Source: Anaerolineales bacterium
Lineage (GTDB): Bacteria > Chloroflexota > Anaerolineae > Anaerolineales > JABWBV01
Direction of reading: 5' to 3'
Assembly (NCBI GenBank): GCA_020634875.1
Contig: JACKAX010000006.1
Span: 89,989-153,988 of the forward strand
DNA length: 64,000 nucleotides
The translations under genes were made by a program, and so were the position numbers. Each line of letters begins with the position of its first letter. Positions within the stretch are counted from its first letter, which is position 1. Below, piece by piece: positions 53,810-62,778 of the stretch. Below the pieces are notes generated by a model. The model saw nothing but the letters and a program-made list of their open reading frames with translations, ran no database searches and was not told the DNA's origin.

Positions 53810-54709
53810 TTAGCTTTGAAAGCGAAGCGCGAGTTCGGGGAGCACGGCGATCGGCACGGGGTAAAAAATGGCAAGCCCAGTGGCATCGGTCCGGGTGACC
53901 AGGTTTTGCCCGGCATAATGGAGTTCTACCGTTCGCCCAGATGGGTCAAGCAGGCCGGGACGATCTACGCTCACTTCCACGCGACAGGCGAGCGGGGAGA
54001 GGCGACGTGCGCGCAGGGTGATATTGAGGGGGAGAGGGTGTCCGGCGCGGGTTCCGGCTAATATCCAGTCCGGGCTGGTGGTTTTGGTTTCCCCTAAGAT
54101 CGGCATTACGGGTTGAGGGGTCAAGGTCAGATGCAGGTTGACCCAGGCTTGAACCGTTTCAGAAGCGAGACGTGCGGGGGTGCCCCATAAGGTGTTGGCG
54201 AGACCCTCCAGGTAAAAGGCCAGCGCACGTCGGGTTTCGCGCAGGGTGGTTAACAGCGTTTCAGGTGCAAGGTCGGGTAAGGCGGGGAGTTGCTGGAGCA
54301 GGGCTGCGTTGAAGTCCGTTTCGGCGGGCGCATGGGGAAAATAGCTGGGGAGGGTTGCGGTCAGGGTTTGGGCCAGGTCGAACAAGCCGGGGAGGTCGCC
54401 CAACCGCTGACGGAGCTTTTGAAGCAGCAGGGTGGTGTACCCTTGGGGGGGCGAAATGGGTTCGGGGGCAGCCGCCATGCCTTCCAGGGCTTGTTCCATC
54501 AACATGATGAGTTCCGTATATGCCTCAGCACAGGCGACACAGGTTTCGAGATGGGCCGTTTCTTGGGGATAAGCAGATTCCAGGGATTCTCCGGCGGCTT
54601 CGGCGGTCGCGAGTTCGGCCAGTTGTCCATCGTTGAGGTGTTCCGTGGAAGGGGCGGAGAGGGTCTCTCGGAGGGCGTGTAAAGCAGGGTGAGACTTATG
54701 GGAACTCAT
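53810..54709 (-). CDS. Zinc-finger anti-sigma-like protein
   Basis: Near residues 48-60 this 299-residue protein carries AHLETCVACAEAY, the HxxxCxxC motif of zinc-binding anti-sigma domains. Helices follow to ~190. The C-terminal ~100 residues look like a beta-sandwich (LPLNITLRARRLSPLACRVE; RTVELHYAGQNLVTRTD). No transmembrane helix is seen, so it should be cytoplasmic. Its start overlaps the preceding zinc-finger gene (ATGA), and both follow the sigma gene, as in sigma/anti-sigma operons. Confidence 0.72.
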   Translation of the reverse strand: MSSHKSHPALHALRETLSAPSTEHLNDGQLAELATAEAAGESLESAYPQETAHLETCVACAEAYTELIMLMEQALEGMAAAPEPISPPQGYTTLLLQKLRQRLGDLPGLFDLAQTLTATLPSYFPHAPAETDFNAALLQQLPALPDLAPETLLTTLRETRRALAFYLEGLANTLWGTPARLASETVQAWVNLHLTLTPQPVMPILGETKTTSPDWILAGTRAGHPLPLNITLRARRLSPLACRVEVSVDRPGLLDPSGRTVELHYAGQNLVTRTDATGLAIFYPVPIAVLPELALRFQS

Positions 54710-54972
54710 GACACATCCTCAGCGCGTTGGGAAGCATTCAAAAGCAGGGCAAGACTTTCATATTCTGCCAGGCAGGTGGGGCAAAGATCGAGGTGAAACG
54801 CTACTTCAGGATACAGAAGGTCCACTTTGGCTCCCAGCCATTCGTCGGTCACAAAGAGTGGGAGCTTTTCCCGACAGGTCGCGCAAAACTCGGGCAGGGC
54901 CGGGGAGGCAACAGGCTGGCGCAAAAGCTGGCAATGCAGAATGGATAAGGGGCTATTCATGCTCGGATTCAT
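54706..54972 (-). CDS. Small zf-HC2-like protein, candidate anti-sigma factor
   Basis: This 88-residue protein has a CxxC pair (FCATCREKLPLF) and the anti-sigma zinc signature FHLDLCPTCLAEYESLALLL. It has no membrane helix. ATG 54972 has GAGG upstream at about six bases; ATG 54960 is possible. It overlaps the sigma gene upstream by 20 bases and the next zinc-finger gene by four. Confidence 0.72.
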   Translation of the reverse strand: MNPSMNSPLSILHCQLLRQPVASPALPEFCATCREKLPLFVTDEWLGAKVDLLYPEVAFHLDLCPTCLAEYESLALLLNASQRAEDVS

Positions 54973-55771
54973 TTTCTCCCTCAAGTTTATCTAATATTTC
55001 AAACAGTTCCTGGCGGGCCGCGGGAGGCAGTTCGCGCAAGGTTTGGACGATCCGCGCCTTGGTCATGCGAATTTCGTGAGGCTTTTTTCCCCAAAGGTCG
55101 GCGATTTCCTGCGGACTCAGTCCATCCAGGAAATGTGCTTCGGCCACCTGGATTTGGGCTGCGGAGCGCAGGTGGGTTTGAAAAAGGATCGTTAAACGTT
55201 GACGCAGGTCTTGAGCGGTCACTTGGTCTTCCGTAGCGCGCGGGTCGGTTTGGGGGCCGTGGGTTTCTTCCCAGGTGGTGGGGGCATCGTGGGTTGAGGA
55301 GGCATTAACTTCTTCCAGCGAAAGGAGTTCATCTTCACCACGTTTGATGGCGGTCGCGCGCCGGTGGTGGTCGGTGCGTTTGTTTCGCATAATTTGCAGC
55401 AGGTACGCCCACAACGCACGGGGGGCTTTCAGGGGGTCATCGGGCAAGCGGGTATGTAATTCTATCAGGGTTTCTTGCACCAAGTCATCCTGTTCCGCAG
55501 GAACAGTTGTAAAGAGCGGGGCATTTTTAGTGAGCCAGCGTTTGAGTTCTTCCCACGCCTGGGAAGAGTTAGGGTGCTCTGGGGTGCGGCAGATGATGTA
55601 AAGGTGGGCGGCGTAATAAAAAGAGAGTTGTTTTGTAATCGCTTGCGGAGAGAGCGCGGGGGCGTTAAGCGCGGCCCAGATTTCCTGTGCGAGCGCGTGG
55701 GGGTCAGCGAGTTGCCAACCCTGGGCCAGGAGAGCTTGAGTAATGTGAGTTTGGAGGTCTGAGAAGTCCAT
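54953..55771 (-). CDS. ECF-like sigma factor of the CHAT locus
   Basis: This 272-residue protein has sigma region 2 features in its middle (EQDDLVQETLIELHTRLPDD, then APRALWAYLLQIMRNKRTDH, ~94-135) and a region 4-like end (HFLDGLSPQEIADLWGKKPH). The N-terminal ~90 residues are an extra helical part not usual in ECF factors. It is followed by two HxxxCxxC proteins in overlapping frames, and divergent to the small secreted peptide gene. Control of that gene or of the CHAT genes is inferred. Confidence 0.8.
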   Translation of the reverse strand: MDFSDLQTHITQALLAQGWQLADPHALAQEIWAALNAPALSPQAITKQLSFYYAAHLYIICRTPEHPNSSQAWEELKRWLTKNAPLFTTVPAEQDDLVQETLIELHTRLPDDPLKAPRALWAYLLQIMRNKRTDHHRRATAIKRGEDELLSLEEVNASSTHDAPTTWEETHGPQTDPRATEDQVTAQDLRQRLTILFQTHLRSAAQIQVAEAHFLDGLSPQEIADLWGKKPHEIRMTKARIVQTLRELPPAARQELFEILDKLEGENESEHE

Positions 55772-55815
55772 TAATCAGGAAGGATATGAAAGCGAATGGT
55801 GTGACATAAGCTGGT

Positions 55816-55835
55816 CTTTTGAGGCCTTTTGACGC
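55816..55835. repeat. Tandem 10-bp repeat in the divergent promoter region
   Basis: CTTTTGAGGC and CTTTTGACGC lie side by side between the divergent sigma gene (start 55771) and the secreted peptide gene (start 55947). They could be an operator or part of an ECF promoter; no further support. Confidence 0.35.
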
Positions 55836-55946
55836 CTGTGCTAAACGCACGTTGCGCCCACGATATGTTTTTTTTACTCCTTGCGTCTTTTTGAGTATCA
55901 GTGGCCCCTGACTAACCAAAAAACTTTTCACACAAGGAGTAACACA

Positions 55947-56159
55947 ATGTTTACAAAAACGTTTTTCCGCCTCGGCCTGGCTTGTCTGGTGCTGGCGCAG
56001 ATGGTCGTGCCCACGTTTGGGATGCCCGCCCCGGTGCGGAATATCGCTCAAGAAACGCCCACCACCCTTCAAACGGGTTTCAGTCGCCCTTCTCTGCCGG
56101 GTCTTGATTGTAGTGATCCCGGAACAGGGGGCTCAGGGAGTGGGTGTGGGGGTGGCTAG
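55947..56159 (+). CDS. Small secreted peptide with Gly-rich, two-cysteine tail
   Basis: This 70-residue precursor begins with a clear Sec-type signal peptide (MFTKTFFRLGLACLVLAQMV; likely cut after residue ~25), leaving ~45 residues. The tail DCSDPGTGGSGSGCGGG has two cysteines and ends in GGG. AAGGAG at good spacing precedes the ATG. It lies between a sigma/zinc-finger operon and a TPR-CHAT protease gene. I know no matching family; a peptide signal, toxin or protease substrate are all possible. Confidence 0.7.
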   Translation: MFTKTFFRLGLACLVLAQMVVPTFGMPAPVRNIAQETPTTLQTGFSRPSLPGLDCSDPGTGGSGSGCGGG

Positions 56160-56179
56160 TTTAGCCCTATGATCCTTTA

Positions 56180-56212
56180 TGGAGGGTGAGTAAATTTTAC
56201 TCACCCTCCATG
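56180..56212. terminator. Hairpin between convergent peptide and TPR-CHAT genes
   Basis: A perfect 16-bp inverted repeat with one central base (56180-56195, 56197-56212) lies between two convergent stops. It has no U-run beyond the inner AAATTTT, but its position suits a bidirectional terminator. Confidence 0.7.
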
Positions 56213-56215
56213 ACT

Positions 56216-59200
56216 TTAAGGAAGCCCAACACACAAAAAACCTTCCCACCCTGTACCCCCGTTTCTCCATTGTTCACGTTGGGCAAAGGCTAGGGCCTGA
56301 GCTACGCCAACACCTTGCATATAGAAACGATAAAAAGCTTCCATCAAGGGCGCAGAAGACTGATCGAGTACCGCCCACAAACTCCCAACGATATGATTAG
56401 CCTGCGCGGCCAGACAGGTAGTGACTAAACTTAACTGTTCATCCCCCTCATAAATCCGGCTTTGCAATCCATAACAGGCGGAAAGGGTGATGAGGGGAGG
56501 TAAAGGGGCAAGTTCCCAAAGTTGATCCAGCCAAACATCCTGATCGAATAGCGCCAGCCCAGCCAACCGGCCTGTTTGCGGATCATGAAAGGCATGTGTA
56601 GCAAGATGGAGAAAGGCCTTTGTGTTCAGTGGGATTGTTTGGGCAAATGTAAGTAATTTCTCCCAGGTTGCCTCTGTGTTTGTTAAGACATGAACCGTAT
56701 CCCCTACTTCCTCGCATAGGGTTTCAACTTCTTCAAGAACGTAGGGTAACGCAGCATGTTGTTGCTGAAATGTAGAAAGGGCCACGGCTAAACCATATTT
56801 AGAGATTGTAGTACTTCGAGGGCGGGAAACCAATTGTTCCAACACTTGAAGGGAAGGCACACACAGAGGCACACACAGGCTTACAAGCGGGGTGGTTTCG
56901 GCTCCAGGTAGGGGAAGTATTGCCCAGGGAATTTTGTTTAAGGCTTGGTGAGGAGAGATGATGAGGGTTGTATTTGGATGGAGAAGCGCGCTCAGGGTTT
57001 CAGGAAAGAACAGTTGGCTGAGGATGCCAAGATCATTTTTCGAGAAATCGTTTGCTTTCCCTTGGGCATGACTCATGATGGTTAAGGCTTGTCGCGTCTG
57101 GAAATCAATTGGCGCATGCCAGGATTCGCATTGGTTCGGTGTGAGGAGAACGCCAACCAACATATCTTCAGTCAGATAATAATTAAGTACAACCCAATGC
57201 TCACCGACAGAAACGCCCAAGGAGGTACGCACAGAAGATAGCGAAAAAGTTTGTTGAGGGTTTTCGCCGCTATAGTTTTGCCTTTCCAGGCGACTTTGAA
57301 GGTCATGGTAGGCTTGTTTCTTCATCCGCAATTGCTGGTATAGAGCTTTATACTGCATCCGTTGGATGAGAACAGGTTCAGTGGAAACCGCTCGTAACAT
57401 CTCCTGAATTTGTGAGATGTCGCTTTTTAACTTATCGAGTTCATCCGACAAAGGACGCGTGTGAACTTGCTGGGAAGTTGCCAATTGATGTACGAGAGTT
57501 TGGGCTTTTCCAGTCTCCATAAAGGTCAGGAGATCCTCTGCCATCTCATTCATCGCAGCAAATTGAACGGCTTGATCCAAAAAAACTCCAACTTTCTGCT
57601 GAATGTACAATCCCGCCAGATGAGGCTGCCAGAAATCTTGACGCAAAACTTGTAATGCCGCACTCGCAGCCCGGTAATGTTCAAGTGCGGTTTGAAAATC
57701 ATTCGTTTTCACTGCCAAACTTCCTAATCCTGCGTGAGCCTGCCAAACCAGGCCAGGAGCTTCTTGGCTTAGACTGAGGGCCTCGCGCCAGGTTTCTTTC
57801 GCTTTGGGAGAAGCACCTCCATCTTTATATATTTCGCCTAAAGCAAGGAGACACTCGAGTTGGCTGCTTGTCAACGCCTTGTCTTTGGCGACCTGAAGAG
57901 CGTTTTCAAGCTGTTGTACAGCCTCTTTATTACGGTCCATTTTCGCCAGGCATTCTCCTTTATGGAGTTGCGCGCTTATGGCATGAAGTTCAATGTGATA
58001 GGTTTGCGCAATCGCATAGGCTTCATCTAAGATTGGCAACGCTTTAGCCGCAAGACCATGATTCAATAGCCCCAAGCCTAATTGGTTAAGGGCTTGGGCA
58101 AGAAAGGCGAATTGAGAGGTTTGCCGAAAACGGGTGATTGCATCTTCAAGATGCTCGCGAGCAGTTTCTAAATGACCTAGCGCAAACCATCCCTGTGCCA
58201 GATATAACATGCTTTCGGCCTGACGGGCCGGTTCATCCAGGAGGTGAAAGCGCGTGTAGGCACGTTCCAGATGATGCAGGGCTTGCTGGTAGCGGGTTAG
58301 GTGAAGGCAGGCTTCGCCCTGGTACAAAGCTGCGAGTGCGCTCATGCGAGAAGCATGGAGTTTTTCATAGGCTACTTCTGCGTGCCGAAGCAGGTTCAAG
58401 CTCAGGGTATGCTCCGCCTGTAACATATGCTGCCGCGCTTGATCGAGTAGGTTATCAGCACGCAACCCTAGAACATCAAAGCAGTCGTAAATCTTCCCTG
58501 CCTCTTCCAACTTTTGTAATGCTTCGTGTGAGCGGCCCATATTATTATGGACTTGGGCTAATCCACCATTACACTGACCAATCCACAATAGGACTTCACT
58601 GACGTCGAAGTATTCAAGTGCCTTTTGAAAGTGTGCTTCGGCGACAAGATATTCGCCGCGTTGGTTACAAAGGTGGCCTAATTGAAAATATGTCTTGCCC
58701 AATTCTGCAGATGCCCCCAGCGTTTGGAAAACGGCGAGGGCTTGTTGTATCCGGGTAAAAGTTTCATCCAGATGCCCTTGGCGACGAAGACGACTAGCAT
58801 CGAATAAACAAGTGCGGGCAAGATGAAATATATCTTCCCGTGCAGAAAAAGCTATCTCGCTGGCTTGCAAATATTTTTGGGCCGGTTCAAATTCCCCACG
58901 CAATAGATGGGCGTAAGCCAGCGATAACTGGCAATGAGGCACCCATGCTTCCATTTCCCACTCCTGAAGCCCTGCTAATGCCGTGGCGAGATGTTGAGTG
59001 GCCTCGGCATAATTATTGTGAGTCCAAGGAAGGGCATACTTTTGCCAAACAGAGGCAGCAACCCAGCCTGATTCATGCAGGGTTTCAAACACGGTTTGTG
59101 CGCGCATTGCTGCTTCTGCTACCCGCACAGGTTGTACCCACTCATTTGCTGCCCAAGCCAAATAAAAAGCCGCTTGGGCTTGCATGTGCAGAGAAGGTGT

Positions 59201-59413
59201 CTGTTGCGCCGCCAAGTCTGCAACCGCTGCAATAGCCCACCCGCGGCGAGGGAGCGTTCGCCACGCAGTTTGGGCTTCCATGGCTAGAGAGTTGAAAGTA
59301 TTTTCGTCCAATTTGGGCATGGCCGAAAGATGTTCAGGTAAATCTATCTCTAAAACCTCTCTTGAAGAAAGTTTTTCTGCCAGGGATAAAAAAAGGGGAA
59401 GGGCATCAGACAT
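56216..59413 (-). CDS. TPR-CHAT protease
   Basis: In this 1065-residue protein, residues ~30-600 are many TPR-like helical repeats (for example LARTCLFDASRLRRQGHLDE and YFQLGHLCNQRGEYLVAEAH). A helical linker follows, then a C-terminal CHAT domain with catalytic H940 (FLHLATHAFHDP) and C980 (ITLSACYGLQ). GSLWAVLDQSSAPLMEAFY is also typical. ATG 59413 is used; GTG 59422 is possible. This is the common TPR-CHAT form, thought to be a cytosolic protease controlled by its repeats. It converges on the secreted peptide gene. Confidence 0.9.
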   Translation of the reverse strand: MSDALPLFLSLAEKLSSREVLEIDLPEHLSAMPKLDENTFNSLAMEAQTAWRTLPRRGWAIAAVADLAAQQTPSLHMQAQAAFYLAWAANEWVQPVRVAEAAMRAQTVFETLHESGWVAASVWQKYALPWTHNNYAEATQHLATALAGLQEWEMEAWVPHCQLSLAYAHLLRGEFEPAQKYLQASEIAFSAREDIFHLARTCLFDASRLRRQGHLDETFTRIQQALAVFQTLGASAELGKTYFQLGHLCNQRGEYLVAEAHFQKALEYFDVSEVLLWIGQCNGGLAQVHNNMGRSHEALQKLEEAGKIYDCFDVLGLRADNLLDQARQHMLQAEHTLSLNLLRHAEVAYEKLHASRMSALAALYQGEACLHLTRYQQALHHLERAYTRFHLLDEPARQAESMLYLAQGWFALGHLETAREHLEDAITRFRQTSQFAFLAQALNQLGLGLLNHGLAAKALPILDEAYAIAQTYHIELHAISAQLHKGECLAKMDRNKEAVQQLENALQVAKDKALTSSQLECLLALGEIYKDGGASPKAKETWREALSLSQEAPGLVWQAHAGLGSLAVKTNDFQTALEHYRAASAALQVLRQDFWQPHLAGLYIQQKVGVFLDQAVQFAAMNEMAEDLLTFMETGKAQTLVHQLATSQQVHTRPLSDELDKLKSDISQIQEMLRAVSTEPVLIQRMQYKALYQQLRMKKQAYHDLQSRLERQNYSGENPQQTFSLSSVRTSLGVSVGEHWVVLNYYLTEDMLVGVLLTPNQCESWHAPIDFQTRQALTIMSHAQGKANDFSKNDLGILSQLFFPETLSALLHPNTTLIISPHQALNKIPWAILPLPGAETTPLVSLCVPLCVPSLQVLEQLVSRPRSTTISKYGLAVALSTFQQQHAALPYVLEEVETLCEEVGDTVHVLTNTEATWEKLLTFAQTIPLNTKAFLHLATHAFHDPQTGRLAGLALFDQDVWLDQLWELAPLPPLITLSACYGLQSRIYEGDEQLSLVTTCLAAQANHIVGSLWAVLDQSSAPLMEAFYRFYMQGVGVAQALAFAQREQWRNGGTGWEGFLCVGLP

Positions 59414-59459
59414 TGGGAACACACCAAAAAGGATAAAGTCTGCAATATTTTACCTGGAA

Positions 59460-60471
59460 GAGGACATTCCGCGGTCATAAGGTGTTTGTGCAACTGTCAA
59501 CATGTGAGGAATTTTGAGATGAGTTCGTGTAATTGGTGTAAATGGGTACGGAAAGCATTCATTTACACATTTAATTAGGCACTGGAGATGACCAGTTTAC
59601 CCCCTATGGCTATGAAACAGGAAGCAAAGAGCCTACTTTGCTAAGTTGAGGAGGAAGAAATGTCGCGCAAGAAACTGGTGTAAGTGGAGACAACACTATC
59701 TTATGATGCTATCCCCTAGCGCAAATTACAGGGGAGCTGGCTAAAAAAGGCTGGCGTCTTTCCAACTGATTTGGCTAAGCCGTTTCCTTTTAGATACGCA
59801 TAACTTTTAGTCCCATCCATCAAAATCGTCAAATGATCACTTGGCAGACATAGAATCTAAGGCCAAGCCTCAATTCACATAGTAAATTTGTGCCAATTTT
59901 GAGAAATAATGAAAGATTAGGCCCCTAAAAATCTATATAAGAGTTAAGAGTATAATATTCTCACTTAACTAAATTTAATAATTCCTTTGTTCCGCCATTT
60001 CTTAGGGGCAGTATATCGTAAATCAAATAATTAAAGGCGAATTTGAAACCTGACAACTCCGGATACTGTTCGCTCTTTTTTTAATGTTTTCGCCTGATTT
60101 AGAACGATAAATTACCTCTTTTTGCGCGATGGTATTTTGTGCAGATAAAAATAAAAAAGGGAGAAATATTCGCGTTATACCTCGAGCAGATTTTGGAATG
60201 ATAGCCGTTCAGAGACCAGAAAAACTGAAATATTATCCAATTGGTCTGACAATGTCGGAAGGGCGGAGCTTGGAAATAATCAAGTCTCTAGAACGCTTTT
60301 CACGATAATAGTAGTTTTGTGCATTTAAAATTGGCCTACCTCTGGCGGAATTATTACTGTTTCTCCGATAAACACAGGGGAGCAGACTTTAATCGTAATT
60401 TTGCGCTAAGCATCAGCCATTTTGAGTTAAATCCGCAAAAGTGCAGTTTGTAGGTAAATTAGGATATTTAA
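59460..60471. other. 1-kb AT-rich gap without a recognisable gene
   Basis: This is the only gene-free stretch over 300 bases. It is clearly more AT-rich than its surroundings and has stop codons in all frames. At 59660 a strong Shine-Dalgarno (GAGGAGG) precedes an ATG, but the frame closes after seven codons (MSRKKLV); later fragments such as GELAKKGW suggest a decayed gene. I see no terminal repeats, tRNA or array. The FHA gene promoter is probably near its right end. Confidence 0.6.
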
Positions 60472-61020
60472 ATGCTTTCATCTATCTCTTTAATTTTAGT
60501 TGCCCTAATTGCTTTTGTTATTTTTCTTTTCCTATTTTCTTGGGGGCTTATCGCGTTATTTAAACGAAAACGCCTACCCGACGCGGAAATCGATCAACAA
60601 CAAAATCTGTCGCCGCTCACACCAGAAGTAACGACCGCTTTATCTTCTGAATATCCTGATAGATATATAGAAGCCAAAATTTCAATGGATGAGCCTATCC
60701 ATTCAGAAACCTATGGCCTGTTTCTATACAACCTTGTCACTCAGGAAAAAATCGCTCTCCAACACTTACCTGCTACCTTAGGACGCGATGAAAACAACAT
60801 GATTTGCATCCCCGATTCATCTATGTCCATGAAACATGCACTGATTAATTATCAAGCTCTGGCTGAAAAAATTTATATTGAAGACCTGGGTTCTACTAAC
60901 GGCCTTTGGGTTAATGGCAAGCCCACTATCCAACAAGTTTTAGAGCACGAAGATCAGATCCGCCTGGGGCAAACTACTTTCACTTTTCAAAATACTGGCT
61001 ACCTTCACCCAACCAGGTGA
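60472..61020 (+). CDS. Membrane-anchored FHA-domain protein
   Basis: FHA domains bind phosphothreonine peptides. This 182-residue protein has a transmembrane helix at ~5-27, a short linker, and an FHA domain (~95-175): LGRDENNMICIPDSSMSMKH, then IEDLGSTNGLWVNGKP and IRLGQTTFTF. The Arg, Ser, His and STNG residues needed for binding are present. It lies 16 bases before a PP2C phosphatase gene, so it probably works in a Ser/Thr phosphorylation pathway whose kinase may lie beyond the window. Confidence 0.9.
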   Translation: MLSSISLILVALIAFVIFLFLFSWGLIALFKRKRLPDAEIDQQQNLSPLTPEVTTALSSEYPDRYIEAKISMDEPIHSETYGLFLYNLVTQEKIALQHLPATLGRDENNMICIPDSSMSMKHALINYQALAEKIYIEDLGSTNGLWVNGKPTIQQVLEHEDQIRLGQTTFTFQNTGYLHPTR

Positions 61021-61036
61021 TCAAAGGAGAGAGACA

Positions 61037-62767
61037 ATGCTTGCATGCCCAACTTGCCAAACACAAAATCAACCAAGTGCCAAGTATTGTGCGATATGTG
61101 GTACCGCATTAACGCCCTCTATAGAAGTGGGGAAACAAAGCACAGAAACTAAAAATCTTCGCTCCAATCATACTCAGACGCGCCCCCTAGCACAGGATGA
61201 TGCTTTCCCAGATCGCCCCTTGGGAGCAGTTTTCGGCAAACGTTTCCTGGCAACCCAACTGATTTTCACACACGAACAAGAACATCGGTATCTAGTAGAA
61301 GAATTTGGCATTCTCCCCGCACAAACCATTGCCAAGTGTCCTAATCCAGCCTGCGGGGCGTTGCTCCCCCCACCCAATACCGGACCTGAACTTTTTTGCC
61401 AAAGTTGTGGCACGTCCTTCGCAGAGGGGGCAGCCCCTTCTACACCCACCCTAATCCTGTACGAAACAGTGACACCACATTTTACCTCTTCTGCCGCCTT
61501 GGCTCAATATGTGTTACCCCACGCCGCTGTTCGTTCTCCCTTAGCCGTATTTGAAGAAACAGTCGCGGGCAGAACACGATATTGCTTCGTAGCCCCTTAC
61601 GTGGCCCCGCTGCCAGCCCAACCAGAGCAAGCCCAGGTTTTAAGATGGGGTATAGAACTCGCGCACGGCCTGGAATTTCTCCACCAGAATCACCTCACCT
61701 TCGCAGGACGAATTACCCCAACTTGCTTTGGTTATGCAGACGATAAAATCGTCTGGTCGGGGTTTCGCGAGTGCTATTTGGTGCCTGACCTTGATCCAGC
61801 CCGCGACAAAGGGGATGTTATCGCGCTAGCCTCACAACTCTGGCAATGGTTGACGGGGTCTCCCAAATTTACCCGATCATCCTCCTTGCCCTCTGCCCTC
61901 AACGAAGTTTTTGAACAAGCTCTCACGAACACACAGTTTGAAACTGGAGCTAAACTCGCCGAAGCTCTAAACCAAGCCCAAGAACAAATCGCAGCCCACC
62001 AATCTGTTGACTACCGTCTCGGCCAACGTACAGATGTAGGCCGCGCCCGCACTTTAAACGAAGACAGCTTGTTTGCCGTCCAACTTCACAAAAACCAACA
62101 ATCCCTCAGTCAGCCTATGGGCATTTACGTTATCGCAGATGGTATGGGAGGCCACGCCCGCGGCGAAGTTGCAAGCGGCACCATCACTAATCTGCTCTCC
62201 GAAAATTTTGGGGCTTTACTAACGTCACCTGCCACCCCAGAAACTGGACAACGTTGGCTAGAAGAAGCCGTGGGAAAAGCAAACCATACCCTGTACGAAA
62301 TGCGCCATAACAGTGGTTCAGATATGGGGTCCACCCTCGTTATGGCTGTACTAGTCGGCAATACGGCCTGTATTGGGCATGTGGGCGACAGCCGTGCATA
62401 CCAAATTAACTCGCAAGGCATTACCCGCCTCACTGCAGATCATTCCCTAGTAGAACGTCTTGTTGCGACCGGCCAAATTACGCCAGCCGAAGCTCGCCAC
62501 CACCCCCAAAGCAACGTTATCTACCGCGTGATGGGTGATAAACCCCGCGTAGAAGCGGATCCCTCGCATCACCTTTTACGTCCGGGCGATCATCTCTTAC
62601 TTTGTTCCGATGGCCTAAGCGGCATGGTCGAAGATTCACTCATTCATGAAATCGTAATCAATGCTGTCTCACCCCAAGACGCTTGTGATAAATTAGTAGA
62701 GGCTGCTAACCAGGCAGGCGGCGATGACAACATCTCCGTTATTGTGATCGAAGTGGTTGAAGCGTAG
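61037..62767 (+). CDS. Zinc-ribbon, pseudokinase-like, PP2C phosphatase fusion
   Basis: This 576-residue protein opens with a zinc ribbon (CPTC at 4-7, CAIC at 18-21); a second follows near 100 (CPNPACG, CQSCG). The middle (~150-320) has the C-lobe pattern of a Ser/Thr kinase without the catalytic HRD and DFG motifs (GIELAHGLEFLHQNHLTFAG). The C-terminal PP2C domain (~330-576) has its metal-binding residues: RTLNEDSLF, VIADGMGGHARGE, GHVGDSRAY, LCSDGLSGM and GGDDNISV. It should dephosphorylate Ser/Thr proteins. The pseudokinase part is inferred from pattern only. Confidence 0.88.
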   Translation: MLACPTCQTQNQPSAKYCAICGTALTPSIEVGKQSTETKNLRSNHTQTRPLAQDDAFPDRPLGAVFGKRFLATQLIFTHEQEHRYLVEEFGILPAQTIAKCPNPACGALLPPPNTGPELFCQSCGTSFAEGAAPSTPTLILYETVTPHFTSSAALAQYVLPHAAVRSPLAVFEETVAGRTRYCFVAPYVAPLPAQPEQAQVLRWGIELAHGLEFLHQNHLTFAGRITPTCFGYADDKIVWSGFRECYLVPDLDPARDKGDVIALASQLWQWLTGSPKFTRSSSLPSALNEVFEQALTNTQFETGAKLAEALNQAQEQIAAHQSVDYRLGQRTDVGRARTLNEDSLFAVQLHKNQQSLSQPMGIYVIADGMGGHARGEVASGTITNLLSENFGALLTSPATPETGQRWLEEAVGKANHTLYEMRHNSGSDMGSTLVMAVLVGNTACIGHVGDSRAYQINSQGITRLTADHSLVERLVATGQITPAEARHHPQSNVIYRVMGDKPRVEADPSHHLLRPGDHLLLCSDGLSGMVEDSLIHEIVINAVSPQDACDKLVEAANQAGGDDNISVIVIEVVEA

Positions 62768-62778
62768 GAGGTTGACTT

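Noticed and set aside
59660..59683. Seven-codon ORF with a strong ribosome site
   Set aside because: Too short to support as a gene; more likely the start of a decayed gene.
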